Positions 1 through 6,635 of a stretch of DNA of 10,760 nucleotides are shown piece after piece; the stretch's first letter is position 1; each line of letters opens with the position of its first letter. The DNA is from DASXMX01 sp036794395 (GTDB lineage: Bacteria; Planctomycetota; Phycisphaerae; Tepidisphaerales; Tepidisphaeraceae). The notes below the pieces were generated by a model. That model made no database searches and had not been told where the DNA came from. It saw only the letters and a list, made by a program, of their open reading frames with translations. The DNA lies in contig DAIRGS010000245.1 of assembly GCA_036794395.1 (NCBI GenBank), positions 1-10,760 on the forward strand. Direction: 5' to 3'. The position numbers and the translations under genes were made by a program.

Positions 1-26
1 TACGCCGGGGGAGGGTAGGGAGGGGG
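1..26 (-). repeat. Partial copy of a G/C-rich palindromic repeat, cut by the window edge
   Basis: Read on the minus strand, these bases match the segment at 2595-2620 at 24 of 26 positions by my alignment; only the 7th and 23rd bases differ. The 2595 copy continues into a matching right arm and forms a hairpin. Here the other arm would lie before base 1, so only half is visible. It is probably a REP-like or MITE-like intergenic element. Its family is unknown to me. Confidence 0.6.
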
Positions 27-213
27 TTTCGTCCGTTACCACTTTAAAGATGATGGCTTCTGCGCATCGGGTGGAGGGAGTAGAAAATTGCCTACAATCT
101 CGCCATCCTCTCTTTCCTCCCAATACCCAGCGCGCATTGCGAATGCCGCGGCCTTTCGCTACTTTTCGGAATTCGCAAATTCTCTTTTAGACCTTTAGGA
201 CTCGGAGTCCATC
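27..213 (+). promoter_or_regulatory. Upstream region of the transketolase gene with a weak candidate promoter
   Basis: No gene is seen here. A TACAAT hexamer at 93-98 resembles a sigma-70 -10 box, but no convincing -35 lies 16-18 bases upstream, so the promoter call is weak. It would give a 5' leader of roughly 110 bases. The Shine-Dalgarno GGAG at 204-207 lies 6 bases before the ATG at 214. It sits inside a small inverted repeat, GGACTC-G-GAGTCC (198-210), that could fold only as a 4-bp stem with the GGA of the Shine-Dalgarno in its loop. Confidence 0.35.
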
Positions 214-2163
214 ATGAGCTTTGAAGCGGCTGTTAATCGCAAGGCGATCGATATCGGGAAGTTGGCAATCGAGATGACCACGGCTGCCGGGAGCGGGCAC
301 CCCTCTACCTCGTTGTCCCTGGCCCACCTGACGACAGTTTTGATGTACCACCAGATGCGATGGGATCCCAAGGACCCCTGGAACGGCGCTTCCGACCGCC
401 TGGTCCTCAGCGAAGGCCACGCCGTTCCAATCATTTACGCCGCACTGGCCGATCTCGGCGCCGCAATTGGCAAAACCAAAGCCGAAGCCCGACCCATGAC
501 TCGCGAGGATGCGCTCTCGCTACGCGCCATCGAGTCCCCAATCGACGGCCACCCCAATCCCCAGCTCGGCGTCCATTTCTTCGACGCCGCCACCGGTTCG
601 CTCGGCCAGGGCCTTTCCGTCGCCGCCGGCCTGGGCGCTGCCGCCCGCATGGACAAGATCGACCGCAACATCTACTGCATCATTGGCGATGGCGAATCCC
701 GCGAAGGCCAGATCTGGGAAGCCGCCGATTTCGTCGTCGATCACGCCCTGACCAACGTCGTCCCCATCTTCAATTGCAACGACCTCGCTCAGAGCGATTA
801 CGTCAGCCCGCAGCAGAGCTATCAGGGCCTCGCTGACAAGCTGCACGCATTCGGGTTCATCGTCCGAATCATCGATGGCCACGATCCCCGCGACATCAGC
901 AGCGCGCTCAATGAGCTGCACGTCATCCAGAACGGCAAGCGCCCGCTGGCGATTGTCGCGCGCACCGTCAAGGGCTGGGGCGCTGCCGCCGAGCAGGGCA
1001 TGGGAAAGCACGGAACGCCGGTCAAGAAAGACAAGATTCCCGAAATTTTCGGCGAGCTCGATCGCACCGCCAAGGATCTCGGCGTCGAAAACTATAAGCT
1101 CAACGGCGAACTGAAAATCGCCCCCATCACGGCCAAGCCCCCGGTTCGCGAAACCAAGGCCATCAAGATTAAGCCCTTCGCCGAGGGCCTCGCTACCGTC
1201 GGTCTCGACAAGGACCTTGCCGCAGGAAAACCCATCGCCCCACGCAAGGCATACGGCGCCGCGCTCGTCGCCCTCGGCGAAGCCGACAAGCGAATCGTCG
1301 GCCTCGACGCCGATGTGAAAAATTCGACCCACGCCGAGTGGTTTGCCAAGAAATACCCCGCTCAATATCTCGAATGCAAAATCGCCGAGCAGAACATGAT
1401 CAGCGCCGCCGCGGGCGCCGCGGCTGCCGGTAAAATTCCCTTCTGCTCCACCTTCGCCAAATTCTTCGTCCGCGCTTATGACCAGATCGAAATGGCCATC
1501 ATCAGCGGATCCAATATCAAGCTCGTCGGCTCGCATGCCGGCGTCACCCTCGCCGCCGATGGGCCCAGCCAGATGTCCCTCCCCGACGCGGCCTTCTTCC
1601 GCAGCTTCTGCCACGCCAAAAACTACAACGGCCAACCCGCCGCTCGATATTTCTTCCCCGCCGATGCCGTCAGTTGCTACAAGATCACCGAGCTCATGGC
1701 CAACATCGAAGGCTGCTGCTATCTCCGCACGCTTCGCGCCGAAACCAAGATCCTCTACAAGCCCGAAGACACATTCGAGGTCGGCGGATTCAAGGTTCTG
1801 CGCGAAGGCAAGGATGGATGCTTCGTAACCGCCGGCTACATGGTTCACGAATGCCTCAAGGCCGCCGATGAACTGGCCAAAAAAGGCCGCAAAGTCGCCG
1901 TCATCGACGCCTACTCCATGCCCCTCAAGACCCAGGAGATTCTCGCCATCGCCGCCCGCAGCGGCGGCCAGATCATCACCGTCGAAGACAACTACACCGG
2001 CGGCCTCGACGCCGAAATCGCCATCGCCATCGCCGACTCCGGCGACGACATCAAACTCAAAAGCCTCTACGTCAAACAAATCCCCAAGTCCGGCCGCGAA
2101 CCCGACGACGTCCTAAAAGCCCTAGACCTGGGCATGACCCAAATCGTCGCCGCCGTGTCGTAG
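214..2163 (+). CDS. tkt: Transketolase (animal-type), thiamine-diphosphate dependent
   Basis: The protein has 649 residues, a complete transketolase, which moves two-carbon ketol units between sugar phosphates in the non-oxidative pentose phosphate pathway (cytosol; ThDP and Mg2+ or Ca2+). Visible landmarks are GSGHP (26-30), SEGHA (66-70), DGHP (111-114), TGSLGQGL (127-134), the ThDP/metal motif starting GDGE (158-161) with Asn residues near 187-189, and the pyrimidine domain with AEQNM, whose Glu392 is the expected catalytic acid activating ThDP. The segment around 449-458 reads DGPSQMSLPD. This matches the mammalian TKT form (DGPSQMALED) rather than the usual bacterial DGPTHQ form, and LAQSD (191-195) likewise resembles LGQSD of animal enzymes. 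The ATG at 214 has GGAG 6 bases upstream and starts directly in family sequence. Third codon positions are strongly C-rich. No sugar-pathway partner gene is adjacent. The family assignment is firm; the exact substrate range is inferred. Confidence 0.95.
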   Translation: MSFEAAVNRKAIDIGKLAIEMTTAAGSGHPSTSLSLAHLTTVLMYHQMRWDPKDPWNGASDRLVLSEGHAVPIIYAALADLGAAIGKTKAEARPMTREDALSLRAIESPIDGHPNPQLGVHFFDAATGSLGQGLSVAAGLGAAARMDKIDRNIYCIIGDGESREGQIWEAADFVVDHALTNVVPIFNCNDLAQSDYVSPQQSYQGLADKLHAFGFIVRIIDGHDPRDISSALNELHVIQNGKRPLAIVARTVKGWGAAAEQGMGKHGTPVKKDKIPEIFGELDRTAKDLGVENYKLNGELKIAPITAKPPVRETKAIKIKPFAEGLATVGLDKDLAAGKPIAPRKAYGAALVALGEADKRIVGLDADVKNSTHAEWFAKKYPAQYLECKIAEQNMISAAAGAAAAGKIPFCSTFAKFFVRAYDQIEMAIISGSNIKLVGSHAGVTLAADGPSQMSLPDAAFFRSFCHAKNYNGQPAARYFFPADAVSCYKITELMANIEGCCYLRTLRAETKILYKPEDTFEVGGFKVLREGKDGCFVTAGYMVHECLKAADELAKKGRKVAVIDAYSMPLKTQEILAIAARSGGQIITVEDNYTGGLDAEIAIAIADSGDDIKLKSLYVKQIPKSGREPDDVLKALDLGMTQIVAAVS

Positions 2164-2172
2164 GGTAAGTAT

Positions 2173-2192
2173 GTAGGGGCGGACCCCCGTGC
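2173..2192. repeat. Fragment of a widespread REP-like repeat
   Basis: The stretch beginning GTAGGGGCGGACCCCCGTG, 10 bases after the transketolase stop, resembles the left part of an intergenic element I recall from many bacterial genomes. Such elements normally continue into a complementary CCGCCC arm, which is missing here. It contains only a short GGGG-CGGA-CCCC stem, so I would not call it a terminator. The identification is from memory of the pattern. Confidence 0.4.
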
Positions 2193-2272
2193 TCATGATA
2201 CCCCACATTTTTCCCCGCGCGCATTTTGGCTCAAGGTGTTAGCTTCGCGGCCTTTACCAGCGAGGTGAAGGC

Positions 2273-2581
2273 ATGGAAGCCATGGCCGCTCGGTTTGCAC
2301 GAGAGCATTTTGGGGCGGCCGAGTTTGGCGATATCCGCCGCACGCGGCGGCTGGTGAGGGTGGTGCAGCGGATTATCCAGCACCCTGGCGGTACACTGCC
2401 CCGGAAGATGGGCACGCCCGCCGACCTCAAAGCGCTGTACCGCCTGGTGCACTGCCAGTCGGTCACGCTCGCACAGGTGATCAAGCCACACTGCCAGCTG
2501 ACGCTCAAGCGGATGCAAGAAAGCGATCAGGTCGTGCTGCTGATTCACGACACCACGCAATTGAACTACACCGGCAAGGAG
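2273..2581 (+). pseudogene. Truncated Tn5/IS4-type transposase, N-terminal part only
   Basis: Translation from the ATG at 2273 gives about 103 residues resembling the start of Tn5-like IS4-family transposases: the DNA-binding segment (FGDIRRTRRLV, 18-28), an ALYRLV helix region (54-59) and the HDTTQLNYTG block (92-101). This block corresponds to the beta strand with the first catalytic Asp of the DDE triad (Asp93 here). Similarity ends at about base 2581. From there the open frame runs to 2830 through a palindromic repeat and other intergenic sequence, then into the 3' end of the neighbouring minus-strand gene, so that tail is not real protein. The second Asp and the Glu of the triad are absent, hence no transposase activity is expected. 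The left end of the element should lie between about 2195 and 2272, but without the right end the terminal repeats cannot be identified. Confidence 0.75.
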
Positions 2582-2594
2582 TGCAGAAAGAAGG

Positions 2595-2631
2595 CCCCCT
2601 GCCTACCCTCCCCCGGAGTACCGAGGGAGGG
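2595..2631. repeat. Palindromic G/C-rich repeat (REP/MITE-like), complete copy
   Basis: Arms CCCTCCCCCGG (2606-2616) and CCGAGGGAGGG (2621-2631) pair at 10 of 11 positions around the loop AGTA, giving a very stable hairpin. A further 11 bases to the left (2595-2605) are shared with the copy at the start of the window. It begins about 14 bases after recognisable transposase sequence ends, so it sits at or beside the break in that gene. No T-run follows the stem, so it does not look like a standard intrinsic terminator. Confidence 0.65.
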
Positions 2632-2777
2632 AAGAAGCAGCATCGCCAAGAGTAAATGTGGCCGCCAGGGACTGTGGCGCACCTGGAAGACCATTCGACT
2701 TTCAGATCCTTCGCTGCGCTCCAGGATGACGAGCCGTTTGTCCGCGCTCGGCGGAATTTCAGGAGAGCAATTGAGGA
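2632..2777. other. Gene-free scar between the transposase remnant and the ThuA-like gene
   Basis: No credible coding sequence is present. Apart from a repeat arm at 2704-2730, I see nothing recognisable. Open frames crossing it on both strands are extensions of neighbouring genes or translations of repeats. Confidence 0.5.
2704..2730 (+). repeat. Single arm of an interspersed repeat also present at 10593-10673
   Basis: This 27-base segment matches the right arm of the inverted repeat at 10646-10672 at 26 of 27 positions (CGCTGCGCTCC here, CGCTTCGCTCC there). It is one unpaired arm, so no hairpin forms locally. The motif is one I recall as a common intergenic repeat in many bacterial genomes, often mistranslated into spurious 'SEAKDL' peptides. 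Confidence 0.7.
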
Positions 2778-3554
2778 TTAGAATGTCACCATGCGATCGG
2801 GGGCGCACCACTGGCAGGTGTTGCGCATGAGTTGTTGGACTTCGGGTTGGAAGAAGATGGGATAGGTTTCGTGGCCGGGCTGGAAGTAGACGACTTTGCC
2901 TTTGCCGACTTTCCAATCGAGCATCATGCGGGAGGGTTCTTTGGTTCCATCCGGCAGGGTGTAGATGCCGGTGAATACGCAGTCGGCGGGTTCCTTGCAC
3001 TTGAAGGCTTCGCCGTAGCGTTCCATCTTGGGGATCACGAAATCGCCGACGCCTTTGGCGAGGGGATGCTTGGGCTTCATGACGAGCATGTCGACCTTGG
3101 AGCCGTCGTCGACATAGTGGCTCCAGCTACAAGGCGTGCCCATGAGTTTTTTGTAGGGCTCGGCGAAATGTGACGAGTGGAGGGAGACGTAGCCCATGCC
3201 GCGTTCGCGGACGTGTTTGTTGATGGCTTCGATGTTTTCTTTGGTGACTTTGGGGTGCAGTTTGTGGCCCCACCAGAAGAGGACATCGGTTTTGGCGAGG
3301 TCTTCTTCGGGGATGCCCTGGCCGGGGTCGGTGAGGGTGCGGGTAAGAATTTCCCAGCCTTCGAGCGATTTTAAAGAAGCGGCAACGGCGGCGCGGATGC
3401 CGTCGGGGTAGGTTTCTTTGGGTTCGGTGCCTTCGGACCAGATAATGACGCGACGCTTTTCTTCGGCGGCTTGAGCGGTGCTGCTGAGCAGAGCGCCCAC
3501 ACCGACGGCCGCGCCCAGGCTTAATGCCGCACGGCGGGAAATTTCGGGGTTCAT
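2778..3554 (-). CDS. Tat-exported ThuA-like protein
   Basis: The protein has 258 residues and belongs to the ThuA-like (trehalose-utilisation-type, class I glutamine-amidotransferase-like fold) family, common as exported proteins of uncertain function in planctomycetes. The ATG at 3554 is preferred over an in-frame one 13 codons upstream because AAAGGA lies 5 bases before it and a Tat signal then begins at once: ISRRAAL with twin Arg at 7-8, a hydrophobic stretch to about 24, and a likely cut after AQA (residue 29). Family-type features are the WWGHKLHP segment (about 92-99), SLHSSHFAEPYKKLMG in the middle, and near the C terminus YFQPGHETYP followed by a helix ending in CQW. Length is normal for a single-domain member. 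It is divergent from the metalloprotease gene with a 243-base gap. The substrate is unknown: trehalose or another sugar is implied only by the family name. A folded, possibly cofactor-containing periplasmic protein is inferred from the Tat signal. Confidence 0.85.
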   Translation of the reverse strand: MNPEISRRAALSLGAAVGVGALLSSTAQAAEEKRRVIIWSEGTEPKETYPDGIRAAVAASLKSLEGWEILTRTLTDPGQGIPEEDLAKTDVLFWWGHKLHPKVTKENIEAINKHVRERGMGYVSLHSSHFAEPYKKLMGTPCSWSHYVDDGSKVDMLVMKPKHPLAKGVGDFVIPKMERYGEAFKCKEPADCVFTGIYTLPDGTKEPSRMMLDWKVGKGKVVYFQPGHETYPIFFQPEVQQLMRNTCQWCAPDRMVTF

Positions 3555-3654
3555 GTTGTTCCTTTGGTATGAACCGACGGGTGCCGGGCCCAACCGGGCC
3601 GCGTTAACGGGAATTCACGGGAAACGCGGCCAAACGTGCGGCAGAACCGGCTTG

Positions 3655-3660
3655 TATAAT
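3655..3660 (+). promoter_or_regulatory. Candidate -10 box upstream of the metalloprotease gene
   Basis: A perfect TATAAT occurs in a locally AT-rich patch (about 3651-3695) of an otherwise GC-rich window, 138 bases before the protease start codon. No good -35 hexamer lies at 16-18 bases, so it is a partial match only. The overlapping sequence TATAATCTATA is nearly symmetrical, so a minus-strand promoter for the divergent ThuA-like gene could use the same patch. The 243-base divergent gap (3555-3797) contains no other gene. Confidence 0.35.
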
Positions 3661-3784
3661 CTATACATCCTGTGGATAATTCCGTTGGATAACCGATACG
3701 AGCCGGGTGTGTTTAAACAGTGGCGGCCAAGGCCTTCATGCGCCCGGTTCGCGATCGATCTGTTCTGGGGACTTATTGCCTGTC

Positions 3785-3790
3785 GGAGGG
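3785..3790 (+). promoter_or_regulatory. Ribosome binding site that fixes the metalloprotease start
   Basis: GGAGGG lies 7 bases before the ATG at 3798. It supports that start over an in-frame GTG at 3720, whose extra 26 residues would place a charged, non-signal sequence before the signal peptide. Confidence 0.75.
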
Positions 3791-3797
3791 CTTGTTC

Positions 3798-6602
3798 ATG
3801 TTGAAGCATGCAATTTTGAAAGCGGCGTTTGGCGCGGTTTTGATGACGGGTTTGGTGGGGTTGCCGGCGGGTGCGCAAATGGCGCCGGCTGCTCCGCCGC
3901 AGGGCCCGCAGGCGCCGCCGCCACCGGCGTATCCGGATTTCAACACGGTTGTGAAGGGGATGCAGCCACTGCCAGGGATGATCACGCTGTATCAATCGAA
4001 CCCCGCGGATCCGCAGCATGATAGTTCGAAGCTGTTGGGGCAGATCCCGCGCGGGCTGATGAATCAGGATCTGCTGCTGGCTTCGACGATTTCTCGGGGG
4101 GAAAACGCGGGCTTTAACTGGAACGATTACCTGATCCGATTTGAGATGCAGGACAAGCGGGTGATTATCACTGTGCCGGACACGCAGTATGTGCGGAGTC
4201 CGAATACGACGTCGGGGGAATTGGTGGGGCGGACGCATACGTCGGGGTTTCTGGCGGCGATGCCGATCGTGACGATGTCGCCGCAGGGAGATCCGGTTGT
4301 GGATCTGGGCGCGGTGATGCTTGGTTCGCTTGGGGAACTGCCGCCGCCTTATTCGCCGGCAACGATGGGTTTTGGTGGGATTGCGGGGCAGCGGCGGGAT
4401 CTATCGCATTTTACAAAAGTCAAAAGCTTTCCAGAAAATATCGTTGTGGATGTCGACCTGGCGTTTATGAAGCGGGACGGGTCGGGGGAGAATCTGGGGA
4501 TCTCGTATGCGATCCGGCGGCTGCCGGATGTGCGGGCGTATCAGCCGCGGCTGGCGGATGAGCGGGTGGGATATTTCCCGACGGTGCATCAGGACTGGGG
4601 CGCCAAGCATAGCGAGCGCGAAACCCTGGTGCGGTTTATCAATCGCTGGGACCTGAAGAAGAAGGACCCGAGCCTGGAGCTTTCGCCTCCAGAAAAGCCG
4701 ATTGTTTTCATTGTTGAGAAGACCGTTCCCCTGCAATGGCGCAAGTATGTGGCCGAGGGGATCATGGAATGGAACAAGGCGTTTGAGAAGGTGGGGATTT
4801 CGAATGCGATCGTGGCCGAGCAGCAGAGCGATGACAATGAGTATGGGCACGTCGATCCGGAGGATGCGCGATACAACTTCGTGCGGTGGGTGATTACCGG
4901 GCAGGCGTTTGCGGTGGCGATGTCGCGGGTTGATCCGCGGACGGGGCAGGTGTTGAACGCGGAGATCGCGTTTGATGACTCGATGCTCCGCAGCTACAGC
5001 CACGAGTTTGATATTTTCGGGCCGGGGCCGGTGGCGACGACGTTTGGGCCTGACGTGACGAAGTTCCTGGAGCAGAATCCGGAGTTTATTCCGCAGGGGC
5101 AGACGCTGCCGCAAGTGAAGGAGATCGCGGCGCAGATGAGCGGGCCATTTGCGATGGATGATGATGGGCATCAGAACATGAACCCATCGGGCGGGCGGAA
5201 GGCGGCGACGTTTGGCGGCTTTTCGATGTGCAACTACGCGGCGGGCATGCAGCGCGAGCTGGACATGGCCAACGTGATTTCGGGCGCGACGGGCCGGAAG
5301 GTGCCGGAGCGGCTGGTGGGCGAGGTGATCCGCATGATCATCTCGCACGAAGTGGGCCATACGCTGGGATTGCGGCATAACTTTAAGGCTTCGAGCTGGC
5401 TGCCGCTGGATGAGATCAAGCGCCGCCGGGATACGACCGACGAGCCGAGCACGGCTTCGGTGATGGACTACAACCCCAATTTGTTCTTCCCTGGCGACGA
5501 TCTTGAGAAGGTGCGACACTTCTGTACGCCGACGGTGGGACCGTACGACTACTGGGCAATTGAGTACGGCTATAAGACGCCGGGCCCGCAGGACGGGGGC
5601 GAGGCGGCGATGCTCGCGAAGATTACCGCGCAATGCGCGCAGAAAGAGCACGCGTATTCGACGGATGAAGATACAACCTTCGTGTCTCCTGATCCGCTGG
5701 TGAATCGGTTTGACATGAGCTCCGATCCGATGGTCTGGGCGAAGGAGCGGATGGAACTGTGTGATGCGCTGCTGAAGGACATCCATAAATGGGGTGAGCG
5801 GAAGCAGCAGCCGCGGCATTATTTGCTGAGTTCGTACGGCATGGTGATGAGCGAGAAGGCGCGGAACATGCTGTACGTGAGCCGGTTGCCCGGCGGGGAA
5901 TACTTCAACCGCAGCCGCATTGGCGACCCCGACGCCAAGCCGCCGATCGTGCTGGTCGATCCGAAGCAGCAGCGGGCGGCGATCAAGATGCTGGCCGATA
6001 CGATCTTCTCGGATTCATACTTCACGAGCGATCCGGAACTGCTCAATGAGCTGGTGCCGAATCGGGAATGGGGGCTCGAAGGATATGGAGCGGTTTCGGC
6101 GCGGGTGGATTATCCGATTCACCAGATGATCAGCAATTTGCAGGCGTACGCGATGATGAGTTTATGCACGCCGTACGTGATGCAACGGGTGTATGACGCT
6201 GAATTGAAGACCAATGCGGATGACAAATTTACGAGTGCGGAGTTGATTCATCGGGTGCGTGAGACGATCTGGTCGGAGCTTGGGGCATCGAGTTCGGAGC
6301 AGAAATACACCGATGCCAAGCCGATGATCAGCTCAATCCGCCGGAACCTCCAGCGGCAGCATCTGGCGTACATGCTGGCCTCGGCGGGCGGTTCGCGATT
6401 CGTGCCGATGTCTCCCGATTTGCAGAGCATGGTGCGATTCTCGTTGCGGGAGTTGGGCGATCAGATCTCAGAGGTGCTTGGCAAGGCCAAGGCCGACGGG
6501 GATCTGAAGCTGGACTTCGCGACGCGGGCGCATTTGACGGAGTGCCGCGATCAGATTGATAGGGCGCTGGATGTGCAGCATGTGAAGAGGACGGAGAATT
6601 GA
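3798..6602 (+). CDS. Secreted zinc-dependent metalloprotease (DUF5117/met-zincin type)
   Basis: The protein has 934 residues. The N terminus is a signal peptide (Lys at 3, hydrophobic core 6-22, likely cut after AGA, residue 26), then a Pro/Ala-rich linker (about 27-46). Residues from about 47 to 250 match the DUF5118/DUF5117 pattern: DFNTVVKGM..PG (48-60) and LLLASTISRG (92-101). The catalytic domain has the full met-zincin signature HEVGHTLGLRH, with zinc ligands His517, His521 and His527 and catalytic Glu518. A Met-turn SVMDY follows (Met556). The remaining 370 residues are the family's C-terminal region, without a motif I can assign. All key residues are intact and the length is typical of this class. 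It probably acts in the periplasm or outside the cell as a peptidase; its substrate is unknown. Third positions favour G, unlike the C-rich transketolase gene. It ends 33 bases before the convergent M56 gene. Confidence 0.9.
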   Translation: MLKHAILKAAFGAVLMTGLVGLPAGAQMAPAAPPQGPQAPPPPAYPDFNTVVKGMQPLPGMITLYQSNPADPQHDSSKLLGQIPRGLMNQDLLLASTISRGENAGFNWNDYLIRFEMQDKRVIITVPDTQYVRSPNTTSGELVGRTHTSGFLAAMPIVTMSPQGDPVVDLGAVMLGSLGELPPPYSPATMGFGGIAGQRRDLSHFTKVKSFPENIVVDVDLAFMKRDGSGENLGISYAIRRLPDVRAYQPRLADERVGYFPTVHQDWGAKHSERETLVRFINRWDLKKKDPSLELSPPEKPIVFIVEKTVPLQWRKYVAEGIMEWNKAFEKVGISNAIVAEQQSDDNEYGHVDPEDARYNFVRWVITGQAFAVAMSRVDPRTGQVLNAEIAFDDSMLRSYSHEFDIFGPGPVATTFGPDVTKFLEQNPEFIPQGQTLPQVKEIAAQMSGPFAMDDDGHQNMNPSGGRKAATFGGFSMCNYAAGMQRELDMANVISGATGRKVPERLVGEVIRMIISHEVGHTLGLRHNFKASSWLPLDEIKRRRDTTDEPSTASVMDYNPNLFFPGDDLEKVRHFCTPTVGPYDYWAIEYGYKTPGPQDGGEAAMLAKITAQCAQKEHAYSTDEDTTFVSPDPLVNRFDMSSDPMVWAKERMELCDALLKDIHKWGERKQQPRHYLLSSYGMVMSEKARNMLYVSRLPGGEYFNRSRIGDPDAKPPIVLVDPKQQRAAIKMLADTIFSDSYFTSDPELLNELVPNREWGLEGYGAVSARVDYPIHQMISNLQAYAMMSLCTPYVMQRVYDAELKTNADDKFTSAELIHRVRETIWSELGASSSEQKYTDAKPMISSIRRNLQRQHLAYMLASAGGSRFVPMSPDLQSMVRFSLRELGDQISEVLGKAKADGDLKLDFATRAHLTECRDQIDRALDVQHVKRTEN

Positions 6603-6635
6603 GGCAACTTTTGAGTGCCAGATATATCCGATCCG
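6603..6635. other. Short convergent gap without a clear terminator
   Basis: Only a weak stem (GGCA at 6603-6606 with TGCC at 6616-6619, loop of 9) is visible, with no T-run on either strand. Both transcripts may end here or run into one another. Confidence 0.35.

Noticed and set aside
520..2079. A 519-codon open frame on the minus strand opposite transketolase
   Set aside because: It is a by-product of the C-rich third positions of the transketolase gene; the peptide is Gly/Ala/Asp-repetitive with no recognisable domain.
2582..2830. Continuation of the transposase open frame to base 2830
   Set aside because: The residues after about 103 lack similarity to transposases and come from a palindrome, a repeat arm and the antisense of the ThuA-like gene end.
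3671..3679. DnaA box as evidence of a replication origin
   Set aside because: Only one perfect 9-mer plus one poor match, and no dnaA, dnaN, parAB or similar origin-linked genes in the window; kept only as a low-interest note.
4401..5819. A 472-codon open frame on the minus strand opposite the metalloprotease
   Set aside because: It is an Arg/His/Leu/Pro-rich translation lying opposite the intact zinc protease; no domain, and the plus strand is clearly coding.
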